From: Sneathiella aquimaris
GTDB taxonomy: Bacteria; Pseudomonadota; Alphaproteobacteria; Sneathiellales; Sneathiellaceae
NCBI RefSeq assembly: GCF_026409565.1
Contig: NZ_CP112881.1
Span: 3,541,501-3,605,500 of the forward strand
Length of the DNA: 64,000 bases
Reading direction: 5' to 3'
The position numbers and the translations under genes are program-made. Positions 44,641 through 54,794 of this stretch are shown one piece after another; positions within the stretch are counted from its first letter, which is position 1, and each line of letters starts with the position of its first letter. Below the pieces are notes generated by a model. It did no database searches and was not told the origin of the DNA. It worked only from the letters and a program-made list of their open reading frames with translations.

Positions 44641-44961
44641 GTGATAGTTGGACGCGTTATCGCCTGGATCTTGGTGATCATTGGCTTGTTGCTTGGCGGA
44701 GGAGAATTGGTTTCTTCATTGCAGGCTGGCGAATGGGCGCCGCAACTATTAGGCCAGCTTTGGTTTGAGTTTGATTCTGAAAGTCTTAACCTGACACAGG
44801 CCATTGTTCAGCGATACCTGCACCCGTTCTTATGGGATCCGATCATCATTACCCTGCTTTTATGGCCGGCCTGGATCGTCTTCTTTGTCCCGGGTATCCT
44901 CTTATTGATCCTGTTCAGAAAACGGGAAAACCCCTACGCTCCCAAACGATTTCTGGACTAA
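44641..44961 (+). CDS. small membrane protein
   Basis: A 106-residue protein with a hydrophobic helix at the start (VGRVIAWILVIIGLLLGGGE), a loop of about 40 residues, and a second pair of hydrophobic stretches (PIIITLLLWPAWIVFFVPGI and ILLLILF) before a basic end KRENPYAPKRF. No family is recognised. GTG at 44641 is preferred because GGGG lies some eight bases upstream; a TTG at 44629 is the alternative. It is two bases before the next gene on the same strand. Confidence 0.7.
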   Translation: MIVGRVIAWILVIIGLLLGGGELVSSLQAGEWAPQLLGQLWFEFDSESLNLTQAIVQRYLHPFLWDPIIITLLLWPAWIVFFVPGILLLILFRKRENPYAPKRFLD

Positions 44962-44963
44962 TT

Positions 44964-45332
44964 ATGAGCCTGAGCGGAAGTTGCCATTGCGGCACTGTCA
45001 AATTTCATCTTGAAGCCTTGCCAAACTGGCTGACCGCCTGCAATTGTTCGATCTGTCGGCGGCTTGGTGCATTGTGGATCCATTCAGAATATCAGCAGAT
45101 TACCCTTGAATGCCAGCCCTCAGACACACTGGGATACAGCTTCGGGCCCAGAAACCGGGCCTTTCATTCCTGTATTTTATGTGGATGCACCACCCACTGG
45201 GAAGGCCTGACGGAAGAGACCGAAACCAGGATTGCGGTAAACGGCCTGTTACTTCCATCCGCAGTGATCGAACCCTTGAAAATCCGGCGTTTTGACGGCG
45301 CGGAAACCTGCCAGTATCTGGATGAGGCTTAG
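44964..45332 (+). CDS. GFA family zinc protein
   Basis: A 122-residue protein of the GFA/Mss4-like fold. Zinc-binding Cys are seen in [26 protein letters not shown] and [14 protein letters not shown]. The family is named for glutathione-dependent formaldehyde-activating enzyme, but most members have no proven activity. Its stop overlaps the convergent lepA gene by 4 bp. The ATG at 44964 follows the stop of the membrane-protein gene closely, so the two are probably co-transcribed. Confidence 0.9.
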   Translation: MSLSGSCHCGTVKFHLEALPNWLTACNCSICRRLGALWIHSEYQQITLECQPSDTLGYSFGPRNRAFHSCILCGCTTHWEGLTEETETRIAVNGLLLPSAVIEPLKIRRFDGAETCQYLDEA

Positions 45333-47131
45333 TCGTCGCCCATTTTAAGGGCTGCGAGGAAAGCTTCTTGCGGAATGTCAACATTTCCGACTGACCGCAT
45401 CCGCTTCTTACCCTTTTTCTGTTTTTCCAGAAGTTTCTTCTTACGGGTTATATCGCCCCCGTAACATTTCGCGGTCACATCTTTGCGCATGGCGCTAATG
45501 GTTTCACGAGCAATCACCTTACCCCCAATCGCCGCCTGAAGCGCAATCTTGAACAATTGGCGCGGGATCAGGGTTTTAAGGCGCTCACACAGATGACGGC
45601 CACGGGCTTCAGACTGGGATCTGTGAACCAGCATGGCCAACGCGTCAACCGGCTCCGCATTCACAAGAATACTGAGCTTCACAAGATCACTTTCTTCATA
45701 AGCATACATTTCGTAATCGAAACTGGCATAGCCGCGACTGACGGATTTCAAACGGTCATAGAAATCGAAAACCACTTCGTTCAGGGGCAACTTGTAAACA
45801 ACCATGGCCCGATTTCCAGAATAAGTAAGGTCCAGCTGAACGCCGCGTTTTTCTTCACACAGTTTCAGAACCTGCCCGAGATATTCATCAGGCACCATGA
45901 TCGTCGCCTTGATCCAGGGCTCCTCGATACGGTCTACCTGCATGATGTCCGGCATATCTGCCGGGTTATGCAGGGCCATCATCTCGCCGTTCCTCATATA
46001 CAGATGATAGACAACCGACGGAGCCGTGGTAATCAGATCCAGATCAAATTCCCGTTCAAGACGTTCCTGAATGATTTCAAGATGCAACAACCCCAGAAAA
46101 CCACAGCGAAAACCAAACCCGAGAGCCGCAGATGTTTCTGCTTCAAACGAGAAGCTGGCATCGTTCAGGCGCAACTTTCCAAGGCTTGCTTTCAATTCAG
46201 TAAATTCGGCTGAGTCAACCGGGAAAAGGCCGCAGAACACAACCGGTTGATTTGGCTTAAATCCGGGAAGCGGTTCACTTGCGGGCTTTTTCTCGTCCGT
46301 AATGGTATCACCGACTTTTGTATCCGCAACTTCCTTGATCGCCGCTGTCATGAAACCAATTTCGCCCGGCCCCAACTCATCGACAACAAGCCCTTTTGGT
46401 GTAAAAACACCCACCCGGTCCACAAGATAGGAGGCTCCGGTTTCCATCATCCGGATTTTCTGACCTTTACGAATGGTCCCTTCGCGCACCCGGAACAAAA
46501 CCACGACCCCCAGATAGGCGTCATACCAGCTATCAATCAACAAAGCCTGCAAAGGTTTGTGTCGGTCACCGGTCGGCGCCGGCATCTGTTTGACAACAGC
46601 TTCCAGAACCTCGGCGATCCCCAATCCTGTTTTCGCGGACACCGCAATTGCCCCGCTTGCATCAATCCCGATCACTTCTTCGATTTGCTCGGAAACACGG
46701 TTGATATCTGCCGCGGGCAAATCGACTTTGTTCAGAACCGGAACAATTTCATGATTGACTTCAATGGCCTGATAGACATTTGCCAGAGTTTGCGCCTCGA
46801 CACCCTGGCTAGCATCAACGACCAGCAAAGACCCTTCACAGGCCGACAAAGAGCGGTTCACCTCATAGGCAAAATCCACGTGACCCGGTGTATCAATGAG
46901 ATTAAGCGTGTAAGTCTCGCCGTCCTCAGCCTTGTAGAGAAGGCGAACAGTCTGGGACTTGATCGTAATTCCCCGTTCTCGCTCGATATCCATGCTATCG
47001 AGAACCTGCTGCTGCATTTCCCGTTTGTCTAATCCCCCGCAATCCTGAATAAGGCGGTCAGCGAGTGTCGACTTGCCGTGATCGATATGGGCAATGATCG
47101 AGAAATTTCTGATTTTGTTAAGATCTGTCAT
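45329..47131 (-). CDS. lepA: elongation factor 4 (LepA)
   Basis: A 600-residue ribosomal GTPase that back-translocates or assists 30S biogenesis. [17 protein letters not shown] is the P-loop, the switch regions include [14 protein letters not shown] and [12 protein letters not shown], and [11 protein letters not shown] gives guanine specificity. The LepA-specific C-terminal domain ends [19 protein letters not shown] and [17 protein letters not shown], which is diagnostic. Normal length. Confidence 0.97.
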   Translation of the reverse strand: MTDLNKIRNFSIIAHIDHGKSTLADRLIQDCGGLDKREMQQQVLDSMDIERERGITIKSQTVRLLYKAEDGETYTLNLIDTPGHVDFAYEVNRSLSACEGSLLVVDASQGVEAQTLANVYQAIEVNHEIVPVLNKVDLPAADINRVSEQIEEVIGIDASGAIAVSAKTGLGIAEVLEAVVKQMPAPTGDRHKPLQALLIDSWYDAYLGVVVLFRVREGTIRKGQKIRMMETGASYLVDRVGVFTPKGLVVDELGPGEIGFMTAAIKEVADTKVGDTITDEKKPASEPLPGFKPNQPVVFCGLFPVDSAEFTELKASLGKLRLNDASFSFEAETSAALGFGFRCGFLGLLHLEIIQERLEREFDLDLITTAPSVVYHLYMRNGEMMALHNPADMPDIMQVDRIEEPWIKATIMVPDEYLGQVLKLCEEKRGVQLDLTYSGNRAMVVYKLPLNEVVFDFYDRLKSVSRGYASFDYEMYAYEESDLVKLSILVNAEPVDALAMLVHRSQSEARGRHLCERLKTLIPRQLFKIALQAAIGGKVIARETISAMRKDVTAKCYGGDITRKKKLLEKQKKGKKRMRSVGNVDIPQEAFLAALKMGDD

Positions 47132-47193
47132 CTTTGTACTTTATCCGAAGCAGGAACAGGGCTGATACGCCTAATCCGGTCCTTATACTATGC

Positions 47194-47643
47194 CTAGCCG
47201 CGCGATGGCAGGACAATATCTTTAAATTGCCCATTATCACCCGGAATTTTCATAATTCCTGTGCCACTGAAAACATTTTCGCCATCCGCGGTCAGAATAC
47301 AGGTTGCAAAAATCGTTTTTCGCGTCTGTTTAATAACCGTTGTACGCCCCTCAAGCCAGGCACCGTTAGGGGCTGGAGAAACAAAATCGCAACTCATGTG
47401 AACAGTTGGCAGGAATTTACCAATTTTATTGGCCACCTGCGAGCCGATCCCCAATTGCATATCTGCAAATGTCATCAGCATGCCGCCGTGACAGATATTG
47501 GCTATGTTGCAATGTTTATCCTGGATGCGCAGACCACAATAGGCCTGCCCCCCTTCATATTTTACATAAAGGGGGCCGGTTGTTTCCACAAACCCGACAA
47601 TCCCATTAAACAGCTCAAATCCTTCGGGAACAGAAGTTTCCAT
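47194..47643 (-). CDS. PaaI-type hotdog thioesterase
   Basis: A 149-residue hotdog-fold protein. IANICHGGMLMTFADMQLGI is the PaaI active-site helix with HGG and the acidic residue, and FLPTVHMSCDFVSPAPNGAWLEG the following strands. It should hydrolyse an acyl-CoA thioester, possibly an aryl one. It lies between lepA and pheT on the same strand but is 62 bp from lepA, so co-transcription is uncertain. Confidence 0.9.
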   Translation of the reverse strand: METSVPEGFELFNGIVGFVETTGPLYVKYEGGQAYCGLRIQDKHCNIANICHGGMLMTFADMQLGIGSQVANKIGKFLPTVHMSCDFVSPAPNGAWLEGRTTVIKQTRKTIFATCILTADGENVFSGTGIMKIPGDNGQFKDIVLPSRG

Positions 47644-47667
47644 TTATCGTCTCTCCTGACAAAGTTG

Positions 47668-47688
47668 AAGGGGCGCATTGCGCCCCTT
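47668..47688. terminator. hairpin between pheT and the thioesterase gene
   Basis: AAGGGGCGC and GCGCCCCTT with a 3-nt loop, 20 bp beyond the pheT stop on the minus strand. The T-run is better on the plus side (TTTCCTTGTTTCTTG) than on the minus side, so termination efficiency is uncertain. Confidence 0.6.
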
Positions 47689-47707
47689 TCCTTGTTTCTT
47701 GTTTGTC

Positions 47708-50113
47708 CTAGCGACGGAGAATGCCGCCACTCGTTTTTTCAACATTCTGAACGACCTTCTGCGAGACCGCTTCAATCAGTTCGTCGGTCAATGTTCCGTC
47801 CATTGGTTCAAGACGAATGGAAAGAGCCACTGACTTCTTACCTTCCGCAACTTTATCACCTTCGTAAATGTCAAAGATCGTTGCCTCGGCAATAAGTTTC
47901 TTATCTGCGCCCTTGGCCGCCTTCAAAACTTTATCGGCAGAAACGCCTACATCCATCAAGAATGCAAAATCCCGGTCAACCGCCTGATAGTCAGACACTT
48001 TAAGCGGCTCTTTCGCTGTTTTCGCAACCCCTTTTGGCTTAGGAATAGCATCGAGATACAATTCAAAACCAACCACAGGACCTTTCACCTTCATGGCTTC
48101 CAGCACGGCTGGGTGAAGTTCACCAAAAACAGCCAGTCGGTTCTTGGGCCCTAATTGAAGAACCCCGGAACGACCAGGGTGATACCATTCAGGCGCACCC
48201 GTCACCACTTGGGCCGTCGCAGCCGGACCACCAACAGCATCTAACAGAGCAAGAACATCTGCTTTGGCATCGAACACGTCATAATCCCGGCCATTTCCGG
48301 CCCAGTGACGTTCACTGGTGCCACCAACCCGAATACCGCCGGCTACAGTCTGTTGTCCATCAGGCTTATCCGAATGATATTCGCCCGCTACTTCAAACAA
48401 GCTGATATTCGTAAAGCCACGGGACTGATTCCGTCCAGCCGCAGCAATCAGATTGGGCAGCAGGGACGGCCGCATGGCATCCAGATCAGAACTGATCGGG
48501 TTATCCAGAACAATGCTGTCATCAACGCCGCCAAACAGGTCCGCATGAGCCCTCGGCAGGAAGGAATAAGTGACCGCTTCGATCATGCCCCGGCTGGCCA
48601 ATGCCCGGCGGGCAGTGCGCACACGCCGCTGAGTAAAGCTAAGAGACGGCGTTGCAACAGCGGTTGCCCGTGGCAAGGGCACCGTTGGGATGGCATCATA
48701 GCCATGCATTCGCATGACCTCTTCCACCAGATCCGCTTCACCATCAATATCCATCCGCCAAGACGGTACATCTGTCTCGATGGTCTCGCCGTTATCAACA
48801 GGCTTGAAACCCAAACGGTCAAGAATGATCATCATCTCGTCAGAGGGAACATCCACGCCGCCCAACTGCAAAACCCGTGCTTTGCGAAGTGATACTTTCT
48901 TCTGCCAGTCCGGACCAGCACCATCAGAAACAACATGACTTGGTTCGCCGCCGCAAAGATCGATGACCAGACGGGTCGCAATCTCCATGCCGCTTTCAAC
49001 AAAATCCGGATCGACGCCCCGTTCAAAACGATACCGCGCATCAGATTCGATGCCCAGTTTGCGGCCTGTCGTTGCAACACAAATTGGATCAAAAAGCGCT
49101 GCTTCGATAAAGACATTGGTTGTCTCTTCTGTGCAGCCGCTTAATTCGCCGCCCATGATACCGCCAATACCTTGCGGGGCCGCATCATCGGCAATAACGC
49201 AATCTTCGCTGCCCAATGTGTATTCTTCACCGTCCAGTGCAAGCAGGGTTTCCCCGTCCTTGGCCAACCGCGGTTGAATATTTCCGGTCAATTTGTCTGC
49301 ATCGAAAACGTGAAGCGGACGGCCCAGATCAAAGGTCACAAAGTTTGTGATATCCACCAAGGCAGAAATAGGCCGCAGTCCAATGGACATCAAACGGTCC
49401 TGCATCCATTTAGGACTTGGACCGTTCTTAACACCTTTCACATACCGACCCAGAAATTTAGAGCATGGCAGCGGGCTTTCATCATTGAATTTCAACTCAA
49501 CCTTGATGGGGCTGTCGAAATGCCCCGGAACCGCTGATACATCCAGATTTTTAAGCGTTCCGAAACCGGAGGCTGCCAGATCCCGGGCAATACCGTACAC
49601 ACCCAAGGCATCCTGATGGTTTGGTGTGATCGCAATTTCGATCACAGGATCATCAAGACCCGCCAAAACCGCATATTGGACGCCGATCTCTGTTTCCGCA
49701 GGCATTTCAATAATGCCATTATGTTCGTCAGAAACACCCATTTCACGCTCTGATACGAGCATGCCGTTGCTTTCAACACCGCGAATTTTTGACGGCTTCA
49801 ACAGCAAATCAGTACCGGGGACATAAACACCGGAAGGCGCGAAAACCCCTTTCATTCCTGATTTGGCGTTAGGGGCACCACAAACAACCTGGACCACTTC
49901 GCTGCCGGTATCCACCTGACAAACCCGCAAACGATCTGCATCGGGATGCTGTTCAGCCTTGATCACGTGACAGACCCGGAAGGCTTCCAGTTCTTTGGCG
50001 CGATCTGTAATTTCTTCGACTTCCAACCCGATAGCGGTCAGTTTTTCTGACAATGCCTCGAGCGTTGCATCAAAATCCAGATGTTCTCTTAACCACGAAA
50101 CAGTGAATTTCAT
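47708..50113 (-). CDS. pheT: phenylalanine-tRNA ligase beta subunit
   Basis: An 801-residue subunit that charges tRNA-Phe together with Phe[22 protein letters not shown] starts domain B1, the tRNA-binding (EMAP-like) domain holds [20 protein letters not shown], the B3/B4 and B5 domains follow, and the C-terminal FDX-ACB anticodon-binding domain ends [18 protein letters not shown]-like ([19 protein letters not shown]) and [16 protein letters not shown]. Its start overlaps the pheS stop by 4 bp, normal for the pheST operon. Confidence 0.97.
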   Translation of the reverse strand: MKFTVSWLREHLDFDATLEALSEKLTAIGLEVEEITDRAKELEAFRVCHVIKAEQHPDADRLRVCQVDTGSEVVQVVCGAPNAKSGMKGVFAPSGVYVPGTDLLLKPSKIRGVESNGMLVSEREMGVSDEHNGIIEMPAETEIGVQYAVLAGLDDPVIEIAITPNHQDALGVYGIARDLAASGFGTLKNLDVSAVPGHFDSPIKVELKFNDESPLPCSKFLGRYVKGVKNGPSPKWMQDRLMSIGLRPISALVDITNFVTFDLGRPLHVFDADKLTGNIQPRLAKDGETLLALDGEEYTLGSEDCVIADDAAPQGIGGIMGGELSGCTEETTNVFIEAALFDPICVATTGRKLGIESDARYRFERGVDPDFVESGMEIATRLVIDLCGGEPSHVVSDGAGPDWQKKVSLRKARVLQLGGVDVPSDEMMIILDRLGFKPVDNGETIETDVPSWRMDIDGEADLVEEVMRMHGYDAIPTVPLPRATAVATPSLSFTQRRVRTARRALASRGMIEAVTYSFLPRAHADLFGGVDDSIVLDNPISSDLDAMRPSLLPNLIAAAGRNQSRGFTNISLFEVAGEYHSDKPDGQQTVAGGIRVGGTSERHWAGNGRDYDVFDAKADVLALLDAVGGPAATAQVVTGAPEWYHPGRSGVLQLGPKNRLAVFGELHPAVLEAMKVKGPVVGFELYLDAIPKPKGVAKTAKEPLKVSDYQAVDRDFAFLMDVGVSADKVLKAAKGADKKLIAEATIFDIYEGDKVAEGKKSVALSIRLEPMDGTLTDELIEAVSQKVVQNVEKTSGGILRR

Positions 50114-51186
50114 CGGGACAACCCTCCCCCTAGTGTTGGGACATCCAGCGGAACAAATCCGTAATGTTTTAACCAGCGTAAATCTGAATCAAAGAAAGCC
50201 CGCAAATCTGGGATGCCATATTTCAGCATGGCAATCCGGTCGATTCCCATGCCCCAGGCGAAGCCCTGATACTCGGATGAATCCAGCCCGCAATGTTCCA
50301 GAACCTTAGGATTGACCATGCCGCAGCCCAGAATCTCCATCCAGTCATCGCCTTCCCCGATCTTGATATGATCACCGGCAAAAGTGCACCGAATGTCCAT
50401 TTCTGCAGAAGGTTCAGTGAACGGGAAATAAGACGGGCGGAACCGCATTTCCACATCATCGACCTCAAAAAAGGCTCGACAGAATTCTTTCAAAACACCT
50501 TTCAAGTGCCCCATATGGCTTGTTTTATCAATCACCAAGCCTTCGATCTGATTAAACATTGGCGTATGGGTCTGATCTGAATCGCTGCGATAGGTACGAC
50601 CCGGCACTACAATACGATGCGGCGGCTCGACAGTTTCCATTGTTCTGATCTGAACAGAAGATGTGTGGGTCCGCAAAAGCTGACGGCTACCATCTTCCTT
50701 CTCAGGCAGGTAAAACGTGTCGTGCATCTGACGGGCAGGATGTTCTGGCGGGATATTCAGGGCGGTGAAGTTATGGAAATCGTCTTCGATGTCCGGGCCT
50801 TCCGCAATGGTGAACCCCATATCCGCGAAAATTTCTGTAATTTCATCCGTCACCTGACTGATCGGATGAATGCGGCCCTGTGTTTCATGACGAACAGGCA
50901 GTGTCACATCGACACTTTCTGTTGCAAGCCGTGCTTCCATAGCAGCCCTGTTCAAGCCTTCTTTGGCCTGATCAATTGCGTCCAGCAGCGTTTGCTTCAT
51001 CTTGTTCAGTTTCGGTGCGACAACCTGGCGTTCCTCTGGTGCCATTTGGCCCAGTCCGCGCATCATCAAGCTGACCTCACCCTTTTTTCCAAGGGCTGCA
51101 ATCCGAATGGCTTCCAGCGCATCCAGATCCTGTGCGGCGCTGATTTTTGTCAGTAACTCGCTTTCAAGCGTTTCAATATCCTGCAT
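50110..51186 (-). CDS. pheS: phenylalanine-tRNA ligase alpha subunit
   Basis: A 358-residue class II synthetase subunit. The ATG at 51186 ([12 protein letters not shown]) gives the usual length and domain start; an in-frame ATG at 51240 would read through a hairpin. Motif 2 is [16 protein letters not shown], motif 3 [20 protein letters not shown], and [13 protein letters not shown] lies before, as in all bacterial PheS. It is preceded by a terminator-like hairpin only 10 bp from the ATG, which suggests attenuation of pheST. Confidence 0.97.
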   Translation of the reverse strand: MQDIETLESELLTKISAAQDLDALEAIRIAALGKKGEVSLMMRGLGQMAPEERQVVAPKLNKMKQTLLDAIDQAKEGLNRAAMEARLATESVDVTLPVRHETQGRIHPISQVTDEITEIFADMGFTIAEGPDIEDDFHNFTALNIPPEHPARQMHDTFYLPEKEDGSRQLLRTHTSSVQIRTMETVEPPHRIVVPGRTYRSDSDQTHTPMFNQIEGLVIDKTSHMGHLKGVLKEFCRAFFEVDDVEMRFRPSYFPFTEPSAEMDIRCTFAGDHIKIGEGDDWMEILGCGMVNPKVLEHCGLDSSEYQGFAWGMGIDRIAMLKYGIPDLRAFFDSDLRWLKHYGFVPLDVPTLGGGLSR

Positions 51187-51195
51187 AATCACTCG

Positions 51196-51237
51196 CAATA
51201 AAAAAAAGGGGACCCGAAATAAACCGGGCCCCCTTTT
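51196..51237 (-). terminator. terminator/attenuator directly before pheS
   Basis: On the minus strand AAGGGGGCCCG pairs with CGGGTCCCCTT (one mismatch) and is followed by eight T, a classical intrinsic terminator, between rplT and pheS. Because the T-run ends just 10 bp before the pheS ATG, regulated readthrough (attenuation) of pheST is likely. No Phe-rich leader with its own stop was found; the only frame is in phase with pheS. Confidence 0.75.
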
Positions 51238-51301
51238 CATAAAGTGGTCGTCGAATAAATTCAGTACGCTAACAGCGCTTGAATTCGAGGGCCCGACAAA
51301 A

Positions 51302-51664
51302 TCAGGCTTTGGCAGATGCCTTTTCAGCAGCTTCAACCAATGCCTTGAAGGCCTCAGGCTCGCGGACGGCAATGTCAGCCAGAACCTTACGGTCCAGGTC
51401 GATGCCAGCCAGCTTGAGGCCGTGCATAAAGTTGCCGTAAGTCATTCCAAGCTCACGAGACGCTGCGTTGATACGCTGAATCCAAAGGGCCCGGAAGTTA
51501 CGCTTCTTGACGCGACGGTCGCGGTAAGCGTACTGGCCGGCTTTTTCAACAGCCTGAACGGCAATGCGGAAAGTGTTTTTACGGCGACCGTAATAACCTT
51601 TTGCTGCCTTAATAACTTTTCTGTGGCGGGCGTGAGTAGTCACACCGCGTTTAACACGTGCCAT
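51302..51664 (-). CDS. rplT: 50S ribosomal protein L20
   Basis: A 120-residue ribosomal protein essential for early 50S assembly. [20 protein letters not shown] is the standard start, [22 protein letters not shown] and [21 protein letters not shown] the conserved core. It is 12 bp after rpmI. In many bacteria L20 represses its own operon by binding mRNA; no such site was identified here. Confidence 0.98.
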   Translation of the reverse strand: MARVKRGVTTHARHRKVIKAAKGYYGRRKNTFRIAVQAVEKAGQYAYRDRRVKKRNFRALWIQRINAASRELGMTYGNFMHGLKLAGIDLDRKVLADIAVREPEAFKALVEAAEKASAKA

Positions 51665-51676
51665 GGTCTACTCTCC

Positions 51677-51874
51677 TTAGCCGTAAGGTAAAAACTTTTT
51701 GACGATCCGTGCATCCTGATCAGAGAGAACTGTTGTTCCCCGCAGGTTACGGATCTGTTTGTTGGTGCGCTTGATCATACCGTGCTGTTTACCAGCCTGG
51801 TTGGCGCGGACCTTGCCTTTGGCCGTCAGAGAGAAGCGTTTTTTGACACCGCTCTTGGTTTTCAATTTGGGCAT
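51677..51874 (-). CDS. rpmI: 50S ribosomal protein L35
   Basis: A 65-residue basic protein. [20 protein letters not shown] and [20 protein letters not shown] are conserved. The ATG at 51874 is chosen over an upstream one because the mature L35 begins with [13 protein letters not shown] is upstream. In many bacteria infC stands directly upstream; here two unrelated genes lie between. Confidence 0.97.
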   Translation of the reverse strand: MPKLKTKSGVKKRFSLTAKGKVRANQAGKQHGMIKRTNKQIRNLRGTTVLSDQDARIVKKFLPYG

Positions 51875-52098
51875 TTTGGCTTCCTTTAAATTACCGTTGA
51901 AGCGAATGAGCAAACTCGGCAGCCCTTCTTGGCCGGAATGCTCGACGAAGCGAGGGTTATAACCGCGGCCCGATCAGAATACAAGCCCTGATTTACACGG
52001 CAACGATCGTCATAAAAATTTCGCGGAAAACAAGGTATAGCCGTCCTTAAATTATGATTATATCCTTCAAACAGGCAACATATGCGTGGAGACAGACA

Positions 52099-53103
52099 AT
52101 GAAAGCCGGTCGTTTAAACACTCTGTTGGTAAAAACCTTCCTTTTATCAAGTATGATTCTTATGCCCTTCACTCAGGCAACTGCAGATTCGGATGCTTCC
52201 TTTCAATTCTACGCGATATCCGATTTCCCCTATTCTGCAGATCAGGAAATCCTGCTGACTGAGGAAATAACGCCTGCAATACGGCGCGCCAGGAGCCCTT
52301 TTGTAGTTCATATGGGCGACTTGAAATCTGGGGGTGCTTCATGCAATACGGAGTTACTGCAAAAACGTGCGGCACAAATCCATAAACTTCATGATACCGC
52401 CGTTTTCTACACCCCCGGCGATAACGAGTGGACGGATTGCGACCGCGACAAGCTGACCAACCCGGCATCAGAACTTGAAAAGCTGGAAGAAATCCGAACC
52501 CTGTTTTTTCATAACAGGCCCCCTTTTCCAAACCATCTTTCGGTGATGCAGCAGCCCCTCTATCCCGAAAATAAAATCTGGCATTACAACAGAACGATGT
52601 TTGCGACCCTGCATATGGTTGGCACGAATAATGGCCGCGCCCAGATCCTTCTGGACAATGTGAACTTCGCCTTAAGTCAGGTCAAAGCCAGAGATGTAGC
52701 CAACCGATTTTGGTTAGAAACAGTGTTTACACAGGCAAATTCACAGAACGCCGATGCCATCGTCATTGCCTTTCAAGCCGATATCAGCAAGGCGCGCCAT
52801 TCCGGAAAATGCACGGACGAAGAGCCTATTGCCTGTGATGGCCACGCCGGTTTTAAAGAGCAAGTCAGATCTCTTGCTGCCGACTATGCTAAACCCGTTC
52901 TGCTGCTGCACGGGGATACATCCGACTATTGCATGGACAAAGAGTTTGGCGGCAATCGGGCCCCCAAACTATGGCGCTTCAACAGTGCGGGGGATTTCAA
53001 GATACTGGATGGCGTTAAAATCACGGTCCAGCCAGACAACCCGGCTGAACCTTTCACCATGTCAACAATCCTGGGGGACCTTCGGCCAGACGATGGCTGC
53101 TAG
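52099..53103 (+). CDS. secreted metallophosphoesterase-like protein
   Basis: A 334-residue protein with a signal peptide (about residues 1-30, hydrophobic LLVKTFLLSSMILMPF, ending QATADSD). Parts resemble calcineurin-type phosphoesterases: FVVHMGDLKSGG, YTPGDNEWTDC and LLHGDTSDYC, but the usual first D-x-H metal motif is YAISDFPYS here, so one metal ligand may differ. The Cys pairs fit a periplasmic location. GGAGA precedes the ATG. It is on the opposite strand to its translation-gene neighbours and splits the infC-rpmI pair. Enzyme activity is unproven. Confidence 0.78.
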   Translation: MKAGRLNTLLVKTFLLSSMILMPFTQATADSDASFQFYAISDFPYSADQEILLTEEITPAIRRARSPFVVHMGDLKSGGASCNTELLQKRAAQIHKLHDTAVFYTPGDNEWTDCDRDKLTNPASELEKLEEIRTLFFHNRPPFPNHLSVMQQPLYPENKIWHYNRTMFATLHMVGTNNGRAQILLDNVNFALSQVKARDVANRFWLETVFTQANSQNADAIVIAFQADISKARHSGKCTDEEPIACDGHAGFKEQVRSLAADYAKPVLLLHGDTSDYCMDKEFGGNRAPKLWRFNSAGDFKILDGVKITVQPDNPAEPFTMSTILGDLRPDDGC

Positions 53104-53146
53104 CCTCCAGCCATGTTGACGGGGTCGGCTGATAAGGGGCCAGTCT

Positions 53147-54007
53147 TTACGACCAGCCTGGTTCCTGATCCCAATCGAACCCTGCGGGCGCACCATCGGA
53201 AACCTTATCCGTAAATTCCGGTGTGCGCTTTTCAAGAAAAGACTGAACCCCCTCTTTTCCATCCCGCATGCTGGAATGCAGCATGGTCCGACTTTCAATT
53301 TTGTGTGCTTCCATTGGATGCTCTGCTCCCATCATCCGCCAAAGGAGCTGACGGTTGGCAGCGACAGACATTGCACTGGTGCCTTCGGTGAAACTTCTGG
53401 CGATTTCCTGCGCGCGATCCAGCAGGGCATCGGGGGCCAGAATTTCACTGATCAAACCACCTGCCAAAGCGTCCTCTGCGCCAAACACCTTCCCTGTGTA
53501 AGACCATTCCAATGCCTTTGGAAGACCAACCAGGCGCGGCAAGAACCAACTTGCGCAACTTTCCAATGTCACACCCCGCTGGGAAAAAACAAACCCAAAC
53601 TTTGCTTTCTCGCTGGCAATACGAACATCCATCGGAAGCTGCATTGTCGACCCCACGCCAACAGAGGCACCGTTGATAGCGCCAATCAACGGCTTTTTCA
53701 TTCGAAACATGCGCAGGGTAAGAATACCGCCGACATCCCTGTTTTTCACCATATCCGCAGAATTTGGGTCAACGCTTTCATCCAGTCCAAACACATTCCC
53801 GTCACTTGATAAATCCATGCCTGCACAAAAGGCCCGCCCGTTGCCCGTAAAAATAATCGCACGAACAGCATCATTTGCATCCGCCTGATCCAGCATTTCA
53901 ATGAGGGCTTCGCCCATCTCGATTGTAAAGGCGTTCATCTGATCGGGGCGATTCAACCGAACGGTTAGAATTCCGCTTTCAAGACTTGATTGAAGTGTGT
54001 CTGTCAT
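53147..54007 (-). CDS. enoyl-CoA hydratase/isomerase family protein
   Basis: A 286-residue crotonase-fold protein. GILTVRLNRPDQMNAFTIEM is the start, NGRAFCAGMDLSSDGNVF the first oxyanion-hole loop, and IGAINGASVGVGSTMQLPMD the second. RGVTLESCASWFLPRLVGLP includes the Glu at the usual catalytic site. The substrate is uncertain, since the family covers hydratases, isomerases and others. It lies between infC and rpmI on the same strand. Start 54007 is preferred; 14 extra residues are possible. Confidence 0.9.
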   Translation of the reverse strand: MTDTLQSSLESGILTVRLNRPDQMNAFTIEMGEALIEMLDQADANDAVRAIIFTGNGRAFCAGMDLSSDGNVFGLDESVDPNSADMVKNRDVGGILTLRMFRMKKPLIGAINGASVGVGSTMQLPMDVRIASEKAKFGFVFSQRGVTLESCASWFLPRLVGLPKALEWSYTGKVFGAEDALAGGLISEILAPDALLDRAQEIARSFTEGTSAMSVAANRQLLWRMMGAEHPMEAHKIESRTMLHSSMRDGKEGVQSFLEKRTPEFTDKVSDGAPAGFDWDQEPGWS

Positions 54008-54073
54008 TTTCGTTTCTTTCTTTTGAGCCCGTTTGTACGCACATATCAAAAGGGCTGGTTTTCACAAGACAAA

Positions 54074-54108
54074 GAAAAAGCCCTCTGAAAAAACAGAGAG
54101 CTTTTTTA
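54074..54108 (-). terminator. terminator after infC
   Basis: On the minus strand GCTCTCTG pairs with CAGAGGGC (one G-T wobble) around a T-rich loop and is followed by TTTTTCTTT, 24 bp past the infC stop. On the plus strand the stem also ends in a T-run. It explains why infC is not co-transcribed with the following crotonase gene. Confidence 0.72.
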
Positions 54109-54131
54109 TTCGGATCAATAAGGAGCGGGCC

Positions 54132-54674
54132 TTATTTTGCCTGCACTGGCGCGATAACCATTGTCATCTGGCGGCCTTCCATTTTTGGATGCTGCTCCAC
54201 CTTTGCAAGTTCTTCAGTTTCAGCTTTCACCTTATTCAGCAGGTTCATACCCAGTTCCTGATGGGTCATTTCACGCCCACGGAACCGCATGGTCAGCTTT
54301 ACCTTGTCTCCAGCAGTCAGGAATTTATTCACGGCGCGCATTTTGACTTCATAGTCATGCTGGTCAATGCCAGGGCGCATCTTGATTTCCTTGATCTCTA
54401 CTGTTTTTTGTTTTTTACGGGCTTTCGCTGCCTTTTTCTGCGCCTCGAACTTGGCACGGCCATGGTCCATGATTTTACACACGGGGATCTGTCCCGGAGA
54501 TACTTCCACGACATCCAGACCAACTTCGTCCGCAAGACCGGTCGCAGCAGTTAATTTCACCAATCCAATATTCACACCGTCTTCCGTGATCAGGCGAACT
54601 TCAGGATTATCGATATCTTCATTCGTACGGGGGCCTTCCTTGACCGGTACCGTATTTCTCTGTGGACGAGCTAT
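54132..54674 (-). CDS. infC: translation initiation factor IF-3, ATA start
   Basis: A 180-residue protein, the same length as E. coli IF3, if translation begins at the ATA at 54674. The frame has TAA directly before ATA, and AAGGAG sits seven bases upstream, so no other start gives the conserved N-terminus GPRTNEDIDNPEVRLITEDG. SPGQIPVCKIMDHGRAKFE and MRFRGREMTHQELGMNLL are typical IF3. The non-canonical start matches the known autoregulation: IF3 itself discriminates against AUU/AUA starts and so limits its own synthesis. Confidence 0.92.
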   Translation of the reverse strand: MARPQRNTVPVKEGPRTNEDIDNPEVRLITEDGVNIGLVKLTAATGLADEVGLDVVEVSPGQIPVCKIMDHGRAKFEAQKKAAKARKKQKTVEIKEIKMRPGIDQHDYEVKMRAVNKFLTAGDKVKLTMRFRGREMTHQELGMNLLNKVKAETEELAKVEQHPKMEGRQMTMVIAPVQAK

Positions 54675-54794
54675 TTACTTTCTCCTTAGCAGTTCAAATA
54701 AGGTAGGGGCTTGTGTAACACATTTACCCCTACCACTATTTTACAGTTTTACCGGAAGAGTTCCAATATTTTCGTAACTTCCTGACAACGAACG

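Noticed and set aside
51187-51301. Classical Phe-rich leader peptide for pheST
   Set aside because: No short frame with start, Phe codons and stop; the only suitable frame continues into pheS.
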